Part shown: one piece after another, positions 15,442 to 22,839 of the stretch
How positions within the stretch are numbered: the stretch's first letter is position 1
How the letters are laid out: every line of letters begins with the position of its first letter
Assembly: GCF_004348995.1 (NCBI RefSeq)
Contig: NZ_SMKQ01000087.1
Location: forward strand, 1 to 32,989
Source: Nonomuraea terrae
Lineage (GTDB): Bacteria > Actinomycetota > Actinomycetes > Streptosporangiales > Streptosporangiaceae
Length of the DNA stretch: 32,989 bases
Direction: 5' to 3'
Program-made: the position numbers and the translations under genes
The notes under the pieces: model-generated
Seen by the model: the letters and a program-made list of their open reading frames with translations, nothing else
Database searches by the model: none
What the model was told of the DNA's origin: nothing

Positions 15442-17175
15442 ATGTCTGTTCGCAGGTCGGATTCTGGTCTGGGGGGTGCGCCGAGCCGCCGCGACGCGCT
15501 CAAGGTGGCGGTGGCGGTGACGGGCGGGGCCGCGCTGGGCCTGACAGGTGCCACCTCGGCCGCGGCCGCCGTCGGGCGGCGGCCGCGTAACGGCCGTACG
15601 CTGGTCGGAGCGATCCGCTGGGACGCCTTCGGGGGCCGGGACTGGCGGATAGGCGCCGGCGTGAACCGCGCCTTGTCCCCGGAGAAGTATCACTTCCGGC
15701 TGCCGTTCTACACCGACATCACCGTGGCCGAGCCGGTGCTGGTCGACGAGGGCTTCGACGCGGAAGCGACGGGAGCCGCCCCGTCCGGCTGGACCGTGTC
15801 GGCGGGGGCCGGTTGCGGAGTGTCCGTCGTGGCCGGGCCTGATCGCGATGGCAAGAGCGTGCACCTGCACGACACGTCCGGCTCGGGGATGGCGATGATG
15901 ACCCGCACGTTCGCCGCCCAGGATCGAGCCATCGCCGTGCGGTGGGAGTGGAAGGAGACAGCCGCCGGCGGGTGGTCCCGAGCGCTGCTGGCCGGTGGAT
16001 CGACTACTTTCGTGGACATCGCCACCCGCCGCGAGGGCGATGCCACGTTACTCGCGTACCGCACCCCCTCCGGAACGTGGAACATCATCCAGGCCATCGC
16101 CGACGACAGCTGGTACTCGATCAAGGTCCTCATCGATCCGGCTCCGCCCGAAGGGGGCACGCCGTGGGTGGACGTCTTCGTTGACGGGGTGCGCAAGGCG
16201 TACCACATACCGTTGCTCGGCTCCACCGCGACGTTCGACAGGCTCATCTTCCAGACCAACCCGAGCGTGACCTCCGACCTCTATGTCGACAACATCAGCG
16301 TCGAGGTGAGCGAGGCGGTGAACTGCGACGCGAACAGCCAGGAGGTCATGGATCGGGAAATCCGGTACGCCAGCGCGGCCGGTATCGACTACTGGGCCTT
16401 CATCTACTACCCCGACCCGCCGTTGGGGCTGGGCAGGGAGTTGTATCTGTCCAGCGCGCACCGGGACAAGGTCAACTGGTGCGCCATCTTGGACGGGAAC
16501 TTCCTCGCGGCGTTCGAGGCGAATCTGCAGGATCTGGTGGCGCGGTTCGGCGAGTCCAACTACCAGAAGGTGCTGGGTGGTCGCCCGCTGCTCTACTTCT
16601 TCAGCAATGCCACGCCTGGCAACGTCGCCAGGATACGGGCCAAGACGGCCGAAGCGGGGCTGCCCGATCCGTACATCGTGGTCATGGGGTGGACCGCGCA
16701 GAGCGCGGCGGATCTGAAGACCTCGGTCGGGGCGGACGCGGTGAGCCGCTACGCGACCGGGATGAACTTCGGGGCGGCGTATTCGTCGCTCACCGAGCTC
16801 GAGTCCACCATGTGGTCCGATTACGCGACCACGGCCGGGCAGGTCATTCCGACGGTGACGACGGGTTGGGACGCGCGGCCCCGATACGACTACCCGCCGA
16901 CCTGGGGGCCGCAGCCGTCCGAGGACTACCTACGGGACCAGAACGACTGGACCCAGCAGGCGACGCCCGCGCAGATCGCGGCACACCTGCAGGACGCGAT
17001 CAGCTGGAGCAGCGCCCACTCGGCGAACAACCAGGCCAACGCCGTCCTCATCTACGCCTGGAACGAGAACCTCGAGGGCGGCTGGATCTGCCCGACCCTG
17101 CACGAGCTGCGGGACTCCGGCAGGCCGCTGCGCCTGGACGCCATCGCCGGTGTCACCCGAACTCGCTCACGGTGA
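15442..17175 (+). CDS. Tat-exported GH99-like (WbsX-related) protein with inserted jelly-roll domain
   Basis: This 577-residue protein starts at ATG 15442, which has GGAGG 6 bases upstream. A twin-arginine signal (SRRDALKVAVAV at 15-26, Ala-rich cleavage region to about 43) predicts export. The catalytic-type fold begins at about 54 (VGAIRWDAF), breaks off after YHFRLPFYTDI at about 93, and resumes at about 302 with VMDREIRYASAAGIDYWAFIYY. The block between (about 98-292) reads as a beta-sandwich of the LamG/concanavalin kind (DEGFDAEATGAAPSGW, SVHLHDTSGSG, WYSIKVLID, VDVFVDGVRKAYH, YVDNISVEV). The protein ends with YAWNENLEGGWICPTLHELR, the counterpart of the NAWNEW motif of the WbsX group. 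It is probably an extracellular glycan-acting enzyme that supplies the importer. The function is inferred. Confidence 0.75.
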   Translation: MSVRRSDSGLGGAPSRRDALKVAVAVTGGAALGLTGATSAAAAVGRRPRNGRTLVGAIRWDAFGGRDWRIGAGVNRALSPEKYHFRLPFYTDITVAEPVLVDEGFDAEATGAAPSGWTVSAGAGCGVSVVAGPDRDGKSVHLHDTSGSGMAMMTRTFAAQDRAIAVRWEWKETAAGGWSRALLAGGSTTFVDIATRREGDATLLAYRTPSGTWNIIQAIADDSWYSIKVLIDPAPPEGGTPWVDVFVDGVRKAYHIPLLGSTATFDRLIFQTNPSVTSDLYVDNISVEVSEAVNCDANSQEVMDREIRYASAAGIDYWAFIYYPDPPLGLGRELYLSSAHRDKVNWCAILDGNFLAAFEANLQDLVARFGESNYQKVLGGRPLLYFFSNATPGNVARIRAKTAEAGLPDPYIVVMGWTAQSAADLKTSVGADAVSRYATGMNFGAAYSSLTELESTMWSDYATTAGQVIPTVTTGWDARPRYDYPPTWGPQPSEDYLRDQNDWTQQATPAQIAAHLQDAISWSSAHSANNQANAVLIYAWNENLEGGWICPTLHELRDSGRPLRLDAIAGVTRTRSR

Positions 17176-17400
17176 GCGAGCCTCCAGCCGGCGGCTGCGA
17201 CGTCCGTTCAGGTCCAGAGCGACGTCCAGGCGCGGGTGAGCGTCGATCCAGGCCTGCTCCACCGCCTCGGCGGAGTCATGGGTCCGCGTCGCCGCCAAGG
17301 CCGTGACGGACTGCGCGATGCGGTGCAGTCCGAGCCCGGTCAATCGCCGCGCCGCGGCGGCGATTGACCGGGCATCGTAGCTCGGCGACAGGTGTGACAT
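17167..17400 (-). pseudogene. Unrecognised 77-aa reading frame, possible gene tail
   Basis: The frame encodes a plausible helical stretch (ARSIAAAARRLTGLGLHRIA, then THDSAEAVEQAWIDAHPRLDVALDL) with natural-looking composition. I do not recognise it. It lacks a ribosome site, overlaps the end of the preceding gene by 9 bases, and follows on from a clearly scrambled region, so it is more likely the tail of a broken gene than a working one. Confidence 0.25.
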
Positions 17401-17704
17401 ACCGTGATGGGCCGCTCCCGGGCGTCCAGCAGAGCCGCGGTCAGTGGTCCGTGCCGGTCGTCCTCGGCCACCATGAGCCTGCCGCTGCCACCGGCAGGCT
17501 GTAGGTCGGGGACGACGACGCGGTCGCCGGCCGCCAGGCCGACCGGTTCGACGACGACACCACCCTCTACCGTGAAATCGGCCCTGTCGGCGACCTGGCC
17601 GGCCAGGTCGGGGTGGGAGAAGTCGGCGCCGCGGTCGAGCACGGCCACCCGGACGCCCTCGCCGGTGTATCTGGCTCCCACTGCGAGGAAGACGTACACC
17701 CCAT
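17401..17704 (-). pseudogene. S8 (subtilisin-like) peptidase remnant with catalytic-Asp motif
   Basis: In the leftward frame, YTGEGVRVAVLDRGADFSHP followed by DLAGQVADRADF matches the stretch around the catalytic aspartate of S8 peptidases (normally VAVLDTGVD..HPDLAG). TG has become RG, and the expected His motif (HGTHVA) does not follow. Downstream residues (AAGDRVVVPDLQPAGGSGRL) resemble the pro-region of such enzymes, which would be out of order. It is fused in frame to a DUF2637 fragment upstream. This is scrambled debris. Confidence 0.45.
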
Positions 17705-17813
17705 GCGCGAGCGCCAGCTCATGCATGTGACGGAACGAGACTACCGCCGCGATCACTGCCACCACCTGCCGATCGACGTCAGCCGGATCCAGCGGGCGGA
17801 GGACGACCTCATC
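17705..17813 (-). pseudogene. DUF2637 membrane protein, N-terminal fragment with a frameshift
   Basis: A start at ATG 17813 with GGGGGAGG upstream reads MRSSSARWIRLTSI and then runs into a stop. In the adjacent frame the protein continues as VVAVIAAVVSFRHMHELALAHG. That second block is the signature of DUF2637 proteins, predicted membrane proteins common on actinobacterial plasmids and integrative elements. One base change of frame would restore a single N-terminus. The rest of the protein is missing, and S8-peptidase-like sequence follows. Confidence 0.5.
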
Positions 17814-17941
17814 GCGCACCTCCCCCTGCGGCGACCTGGACCGTACGAGCACGACGACGTGGGAGGGGACGAATGGCTTCGACGGTCAGGCGTCGACTGC
17901 GAAATGTCTGGTCGGACAGGGGATCGCCAGGTTCCCTTCTT

Positions 17942-18092
17942 GTGGGTGCCTGGCAGCGGGGATGAACCGGAGGGTGCGGCGCTCGTGATACCGGTTGATC
18001 TCCGCCCTTCACGCCCGTGGGGGGGTGAGCCCTACGCGCCGGCGAGGTTGTTGATGGTCTCGGCCCGTTCCCACGCCCGTGAGGGTGAACCG
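17942..18092. CRISPR. Degenerate type I-E-like CRISPR remnant (three repeats)
   Basis: Three ~28-bp units occur at about one unit every 60-63 bases. The best is CCGTTCCCACGCCCGTGAGGG at 18065-18085 continuing TGAACCG to 18092; its complement begins CGGTTCACCCTCACGGGCGT, very close to common actinobacterial type I-E repeats. The unit ending at 18032 shares CACGCCCGTG plus GGTGAGCC and has two extra G. The unit ending at 17969 keeps GGGGATGAACCG, the other common I-E end. The gaps of about 32 bases have spacer length. No cas gene is in the window, so this is a relic. Confidence 0.45.
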
Positions 18093-18173
18093 CGGGGCTG
18101 TCCGCCGAGCTCCATTCCCCTTGCTTTGAAGGGGTCTGGCCACGACGTACGTGGGAGCAGCGAGGAGGGGTCC

Positions 18174-18257
18174 GTGAGCGGGGTACGCAAGGCCAAGACG
18201 GCCGAGACCCAGACCGCCCTCAAAGACGCCGCGCGCCGGTTGTTGTCCATCCCCTGA
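18174..18257 (+). pseudogene. TetR-family regulator, N-terminal stub cut by an IS
   Basis: A GTG at 18174 with an excellent GAGGAGG site begins VSGVRKAKTAETQTALKDAA and then RRLL. This is the usual lead-in to the TetR helix-turn-helix (ETQ..LLDAARRLF...). Two or three residues later the reading frame enters the left end of the IS3-family element and stops. No continuation is found on the far side of the element, so the insertion was accompanied by loss of the rest of the gene. Confidence 0.5.
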
Positions 18258-18273
18258 AAGCGTGGAGACTCGG

Positions 18274-19212
18274 TTATGCGGCGATGGTCTCCTGAGACCT
18301 CGCCTTGGTGGCTGCTCGCGCGGTCATGATCTGCTGCTCGTAGACGATCGGGGGCAGCCCGTCAGCGGCGCTGTGTCGGCGGCGGGTGTTGTAGAAGTCG
18401 GCGATCCAGGTGGCGATCTTGAGGCGGGCCTCGGCCCGGGTGGCGAAGTGGTGCCGGTGGACGTATTCGACCTTGAGGGTGGAGTTGAACGATTCGGCGG
18501 CGGCGTTGTCGAGCGCGCACCCGACCCGGCCCATCGACTGGACGACGCCCCAGTGCCGGCAGGCGGCCTGGAAGCGGGCGGCGCTGTATTCGCTGCCGCG
18601 GTCGGTATGGAAGATCACCCCGTCGACGGTGCCGCCGCGGGTGACGGCGGCCCTCTGCAGCGAAGCGATGGTCAGCGCTGCGTCGTGATGCTCGGACATG
18701 GCGTAGCCGAGCAGCCGGCGGGAGAACAGATCTTCGACGGTGGCCAGGTAGAGCTTGCCCTCGCCGGTGACGATCTCGGTGACGTCGCCGCACCACAGCA
18801 CGTCCGGTGCGACCGCGGTGAACGAGCGCCGGACCAGGTCGGGAGCGGCGGGCCGTTTGCCCTGCCGGGTCAGCGACCGGCGTTTCCTGGCCGCCCGGCC
18901 GGCTAACCCGAGCTCGGCCATGCGTCCGGCGACGGTGTTCTGCGATACCCGCCATCCCGCCTCGTGCAGGTCACGGGTGATGCGCGGGCTGCCGTAGGTG
19001 CCGCCCGAGGCGGTGAACTTCGCCTCGATCTGCGCGTCCAGGTTCGCGCGGCGCCGCTGCCGGGCCGTCGGCGCCCGGTCGCGCCACTTGTAGTACCAGG
19101 ACTGCGAGACGCCCAAGGCCCGGCAGGTCAATGCGTGGGGCACACCGTGGTCGGTCTTCTGGGAGCTGATGAAGGCCGCCACGCTCACCGGCCCATCGCC
19201 TCTCGAACCCAC
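18274..19212 (-). CDS. IS3-family transposase OrfB (DDE integrase core)
   Basis: This 312-residue protein carries the HTH_21 region (GVPHALTCRALGVSQSWYYK, TYGSPRITRDLHEAGWRVS) followed by the rve catalytic core. The DDE residues are visible in DVLWCGDVTEI, IFHTDRGSEY and NAAAESFNSTLKVE. The C-terminus FYNTRRRHSAADGLPPI is standard. The frame begins inside the end of orfA. The most natural initiation is the GTG at about 19188, which overlaps the orfA stop as GTGA and would allow translational coupling; a frameshifted OrfAB fusion is the alternative. With OrfA it moves the element. Confidence 0.92.
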   Translation of the reverse strand: MGSRGDGPVSVAAFISSQKTDHGVPHALTCRALGVSQSWYYKWRDRAPTARQRRRANLDAQIEAKFTASGGTYGSPRITRDLHEAGWRVSQNTVAGRMAELGLAGRAARKRRSLTRQGKRPAAPDLVRRSFTAVAPDVLWCGDVTEIVTGEGKLYLATVEDLFSRRLLGYAMSEHHDAALTIASLQRAAVTRGGTVDGVIFHTDRGSEYSAARFQAACRHWGVVQSMGRVGCALDNAAAESFNSTLKVEYVHRHHFATRAEARLKIATWIADFYNTRRRHSAADGLPPIVYEQQIMTARAATKARSQETIAA

Positions 19213-19508
19213 AAGACCACCGAGCGTTTGAGCACATCGCGCTCCATCTCCAGCTCGGCGCGTTCCTTGGCCCAGTCAGCTCGCTGCCGGCGCAGCCGGG
19301 CGAGTTCCTCTCGCTCGGATTCGGCCAGCTCACCACCGTTGGTGTCCTGCTCGCGAGCCAGCCGATCCATCTGCACCCAGTTGGCCAGCGTGCCCGCATT
19401 GATGCCCAGATCCTTAGCGACCTGCGCGATCGGCTTTCCTGTCTCCCGCACGATGCGCACCGCGCCCGCCCGGAACTCCGGATCGAACCTGCGTCTGGTC
19501 TCTCCCAC
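19185..19508 (-). CDS. IS3-family transposase OrfA
   Basis: This 107-residue DNA-binding protein has an N-terminal helix-turn-helix (RRRFDPEFRAGAVRIVRETG, IAQVAKDLGINAGTLANWV) and a C-terminal leucine-rich coiled coil (EREELARLRRQR..., ELEMERDVLKRSV) that mediates OrfA/OrfAB multimerisation. It is the usual length and overlaps orfB by about 28 bases. Confidence 0.9.
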   Translation of the reverse strand: MGETRRRFDPEFRAGAVRIVRETGKPIAQVAKDLGINAGTLANWVQMDRLAREQDTNGGELAESEREELARLRRQRADWAKERAELEMERDVLKRSVVLWVREAMGR

Positions 19509-19557
19509 GACCCAACCTTCTCCTTAGGTCAGGTCTCCACGCTAGAAGGGGAAGTCC

Positions 19558-20200
19558 ATGGATGACCGGCTGGCGTTGCAGGGGATCTTGTTCGTGCTCT
19601 ACACCGCGGTCCCGTGGGAGTTCCTGCCGCAGGAGCTGGGCTTCGGCTCGGGCATGACGTGCTGGCGGCGGCTGCGCGACTGGCACCAGGCCGGTGTCTG
19701 GGACCGGTTGCACCAGCTCCTATTCGCCGAGTTGCACGCCGCCGGCCAGCTCGACTGGTCCAAGGCGGTGATCGACAGCTCCCACGTCCGAACTCTCAAG
19801 GGCGGCCCAAAACCGGCCCGAGCCCGGTCGACCGCGCCAAGCCGGGCTCGAAACACCACGTCATCACCGAAGGAGGAGGAATCCCCCTCGCCGTCTCCCT
19901 GACCGGCGGCAACCGCAACGACGTCACCCAGCTCATGCCCCTGATCAAGGCCATCCCGCCGGTACGCGGCCGCGTCGGCCGACCGCGTCAGCGGCCCGAC
20001 CGCCTGTACGCAGGAGCGCGATCGTCCTCTCGACCACCCACCGATGGATGCCCAGGCCGGAGCACCGCCGCCTGGTCTGGCGCACCGGTATCAAGCCCAT
20101 CATCGCCCGGCGCGGGACTCCGCACGGCGCTGGCCAGGGACGGGTTCTCGCCCTTGCGTTTCCCGGTCGGGATGATCAGGGTTCTCGTCCGGCGCTGACT
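19558..20200 (+). pseudogene. IS5-family transposase, truncated and rearranged
   Basis: The first frame (from 19558) encodes MDDRLALQGILFVLYTAVPW, LGFGSGMTCWRRLRDWHQAG and DSSHVRTLKGGPK. The protein then continues in another frame as KTGPSPVDRAKPGSKHHVIT and LTGGNRNDVTQLMPLI. The switch point is at GGCCCAAAACC near 19812, where this IS5 subgroup often has a programmed frameshift. After DRLYA the order breaks: 20013-20052 encodes, on the opposite strand, HRWVVERTIA (normally C-terminal), and then the plus strand resumes with HRRLVWRTGIKPIIARRGTP. The usual first ~45 residues are missing at the junction with the IS3 element. It is non-functional. Confidence 0.7.
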
Positions 20201-20204
20201 GGAC

Positions 20205-20230
20205 CGGCTCAGCCCCGCAGCGGGGAGCCG
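20205..20230 (-). terminator. Hairpin at the end of the aquaporin gene
   Basis: CGGCTC (20205-20210) pairs with GAGCCG (20225-20230), with further pairing of CCC/GGG inside. The structure spans the aquaporin stop codon. No T-run follows, so it is a candidate terminator only. Confidence 0.35.
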
Positions 20231-21033
20231 TCCGGTTGCGTGCCGCAGAGCCGGTGCGTCAGCACCGCGCGGCGCTTGCGTACCCGGTTCAGGACGGCGG
20301 CGGCGATGGCCGCGCCGACCAGCGGGGCGAGTACGTACACCCAGAGAAAGTCGAGGCGGCCGGACACCAGGGCGGGCCCGAACTGACGGGCCGGGTTGAC
20401 CGAGCCTCCCGTGGTCGTGCCGAGAAGGACGATGGCCCCGCCGATCAGGATGCCGACCAGCCACGGCACCAGGGGGGCGAGCCTGGCGTGCTGCAGGAAG
20501 AAGCCGACGAGGTAGACGATGACTCCCATGCTGACGGTCTCCGCCACGAAGAGCGCGCCGGCCGACCAGCCGGAAGCCGGCTGCAGGACGGCATACATGA
20601 CGCGTGGATCCTCGATCACCGAGCCCCAGACGGCGCGGGCGGCGAGCACCCCGAGCATGGATCCGGCCAGCTGGGCCACGATGTAGGGGATGACCGACAG
20701 TCCGGGGAAGACGCCGAAGCGCCACATGGCGAGGGAGATCGCGGGGTTGATGTGACCTCCCGAGATCTTGCCTGGCTTGCTGAGAATCAGCCCGGCGAGG
20801 AGAAGCCCCACGCACATACCGATGATCAGCAGACGCAGACGGATCTGCGGAACCGCGTCGGCGAGGGGTGAAGGCCCCATGACCCAGCGCGTGATCGTCG
20901 CCACGCCGAAAAGCAGCACGAACGTCAGGAGGAACTCCAGCGCGCTGTGAGCGACGATCGTCCTCCCATCGACCGGCTTGGCGGCCTGGTCTCCAGATTC
21001 GGCCCGGCCGCCCGATTCAGGTGTCTCAGCCAT
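20209..21033 (-). CDS. MIP/aquaporin family channel
   Basis: This 274-residue inner-membrane protein has six hydrophobic segments and both pore motifs, GGHINPAISLAMW near residue 93 and GSVNPARQFGPALV near residue 215. These are the half-helix NPA signatures of aquaporins and glycerol facilitators. The residue after the second NPA is Arg (the selectivity filter) and the surroundings do not clearly decide between water and small neutral solutes. The N-terminal ~30 residues are hydrophilic. ATG 21033 is chosen because AGGAGG lies 8 bases before it. It is the last gene of the leftward cluster, 66 bases after the MFS gene. Confidence 0.9.
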   Translation of the reverse strand: MAETPESGGRAESGDQAAKPVDGRTIVAHSALEFLLTFVLLFGVATITRWVMGPSPLADAVPQIRLRLLIIGMCVGLLLAGLILSKPGKISGGHINPAISLAMWRFGVFPGLSVIPYIVAQLAGSMLGVLAARAVWGSVIEDPRVMYAVLQPASGWSAGALFVAETVSMGVIVYLVGFFLQHARLAPLVPWLVGILIGGAIVLLGTTTGGSVNPARQFGPALVSGRLDFLWVYVLAPLVGAAIAAAVLNRVRKRRAVLTHRLCGTQPDGSPLRG

Positions 21034-21099
21034 GGTCACGACCTCCTCGCGACTGACGCAGGAACTGCCTGGCTCCCGCCGGGCCGGAACAGTGAGTCG

Positions 21100-22743
21100 T
21101 CATGGCCGTACTCGTTCACCGTCGCCGAGCCGCGCCGGAAGGTAGTGGGAGACCTGGAAGGGTTTCGTGGGGTCCACCAGAGACCGTGCCCGTTCCTCGA
21201 TCGCACGGTCCGACGCGGTAAGCCGGGCGGAGTGTTGCCGCAGGTGCTCCTCCCAGGAGGCCACGGCGAAGGTTTCCAGGTAGGCCTCAGGGTCCTCGCC
21301 GTTTTGGTAAAGGTCCCAGGTGAGAGCGCCGGTGCGGAGCCGCGAGAGGCCGAACTCCTGCATCGCTTCGACGAAGTCGTCGGCACGGTCGGCCGGTACG
21401 CGGTATTCGACAGTGACCAGCACGGGTCCGTCGTCTTTTGCAGGCTCCAGCATCAGGTTGGGTGCCGGCCAGTGGACCGAGAGGGATCGGTCGAGGTTGG
21501 TGTCGGGTAGGGCGAGGTACCTCCAGGAGAAGAAGGTCCCGATGGCCATGAGGGCCGCCGCCGCCAGCAGGGTGATCACCAGGCCGAGGAGTTCGGCGAG
21601 AGCACCCCACACGGCGGCGCCGATCGCCATGCTTCCCGCGAAGAGCGTCAAGTAGACGGCCAGGGCCCGCGCGCGCACCCACCCTGAGGTCGTGACCTGC
21701 ATCTGGGCGTTGAAAGTGGACAGGGCGGAGACCCACGACATCCCGGCGAAGACGAGAACCGCACCGCCGATCCACGGAACCCGGGTGAGCGCCAAGACGG
21801 CCATGGCCAGCGCGAACAGCACGCCGCCACCCGTCAGGGCGGTGTTGGTGGACCAGTGGCCGCGAACGTACGGGAGCAGCGCCGCCCCCGCCACCGCCCC
21901 CGCTCCGAACGCCCCGAGCAGCAGACCGTAACCACCCGCGCCGAGTTCGAGCCGCCTGTCGGCGACGACGGGCAGCAACGCCCAGAGGGCTGTCCCGGCG
22001 GGGACGAAGAGCAGGCTACGGCCCAGCACTCGGCGTATACGAGGGGCGTGACGCACGTAGCGGTGACCGGCTCGCAGCGCCGGCAGTATCCGTTCCGCGC
22101 CGAGCGGGTCGGGCTCACGGCGGTCGCGCCAGACCAGGAGCGCAGCAGCGGTGACCAGGAAGGACAGGGCGTTGACGGCGAACGCCGCGGCGGAGCCCGC
22201 CAGCGCCACGATGAGGCCGCCGATCGCCGGGCCGACGGCTCGGGAGAGGTTCAGGTTGACGCCGTTGAGGCTCGCGGCGTTCGGGATCTGCTCCCGTGGC
22301 ACCAGGTCGGGCTGGATGGCCTGCCACGAGGGCGTCATCAAAGCGTTGCCGCAGCCGAGGACGAAGGTCAGGATCAGCACTCCGTAGGAGTTCATGTGTC
22401 CCAGTGCGGTCAGGACGGCGAGCAGCCCCGAGGCGACGAACATGAGAAACTGCGAGATCAGGAGCAGCCGGCGGCGGTCGAAGATGTCGGCCAGGGCGCC
22501 GGCGGGGATTCCGAGGACCAGGATGGGCAGGCTGGCAGCCGTCTGGATCAGTGCCACCATGCTCGCCGAGCCTGTCTCCTCGGTGACCAGCCACTGGGCG
22601 CCCACGGTCTGCATCCAGCTGCTGACGTTGGAGACCAACTGAGCCAGCCACAGAGTGCGGAACATGCGAAGGTGCAGCGGCTGCCAGACGGAGCCGGCAG
22701 CCGTGACGGATCCCCCTGCGCCATCGTCCTCACGTTGATTCAT
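21100..22743 (-). CDS. MFS exporter (EntS-like, MFS_3) with C-terminal cytoplasmic domain
   Basis: This 547-residue transporter has about twelve membrane segments from FRTLWLAQLVSNVSSWMQTV onward. The loop motif GALADIFDRRRLLLISQFLM after the second segment is typical of MFS_3 exporters related to the enterobactin exporter EntS. After the last segment about 120 soluble residues (VLVTVEYRVPADRADDFVEA, RLRTGALTWDLYQNGEDP, YLETFAVASWEEHLRQHSA) resemble a dimeric alpha/beta-barrel (antibiotic-monooxygenase-like) fold, a known tail in this subgroup. The start is uncertain: ATG 22743 has GGGGCGG just upstream; ATG 22755 and 22782 are alternatives with poorer sites. The substrate is unknown; a small organic compound handled by the neighbouring hydrolases is possible. 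Confidence 0.85.
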   Translation of the reverse strand: MNQREDDGAGGSVTAAGSVWQPLHLRMFRTLWLAQLVSNVSSWMQTVGAQWLVTEETGSASMVALIQTAASLPILVLGIPAGALADIFDRRRLLLISQFLMFVASGLLAVLTALGHMNSYGVLILTFVLGCGNALMTPSWQAIQPDLVPREQIPNAASLNGVNLNLSRAVGPAIGGLIVALAGSAAAFAVNALSFLVTAAALLVWRDRREPDPLGAERILPALRAGHRYVRHAPRIRRVLGRSLLFVPAGTALWALLPVVADRRLELGAGGYGLLLGAFGAGAVAGAALLPYVRGHWSTNTALTGGGVLFALAMAVLALTRVPWIGGAVLVFAGMSWVSALSTFNAQMQVTTSGWVRARALAVYLTLFAGSMAIGAAVWGALAELLGLVITLLAAAALMAIGTFFSWRYLALPDTNLDRSLSVHWPAPNLMLEPAKDDGPVLVTVEYRVPADRADDFVEAMQEFGLSRLRTGALTWDLYQNGEDPEAYLETFAVASWEEHLRQHSARLTASDRAIEERARSLVDPTKPFQVSHYLPARLGDGERVRP

Positions 22744-22839
22744 CTGCCGCCCCATGTTTTCGACTGTCGGGAACACGGACATGGCGTGCCCAACTCGCGC
22801 CAGAACCCGAGTGGTGGGGCACCGCCACATCGTGTGGCC

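Larger units (their letters stand above)
18252..19551 (-). mobile_element. Complete IS3-family insertion sequence (about 1.3 kb)
   Basis: Imperfect terminal inverted repeats bracket the orfA/orfB pair. On the left CCCC is followed after four bases by AGCGTGGAGAC (to 18270). On the right the complement of 19533-19551 gives CCCC, four bases, AGCGTGGAGAC. Both transposase frames are intact and show no premature stops, so the element looks recent and possibly active. It interrupts a TetR gene on one side and abuts a truncated IS5-type transposase on the other. No simple target duplication is visible, which suggests an associated deletion. Confidence 0.75.

Noticed and set aside
17942..18092. Functional CRISPR array
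   Set aside because: The three units differ at many positions, the outer unit is barely recognisable, there is no further repeat on either side, and no cas gene is present.
17613..18257. 214-codon rightward frame as a single gene
   Set aside because: Only its last 28 codons, from GTG 18174 with a GAGGAGG site, look like a protein (TetR start). The preceding part crosses the CRISPR-like repeats and antisense DUF2637/S8 debris.
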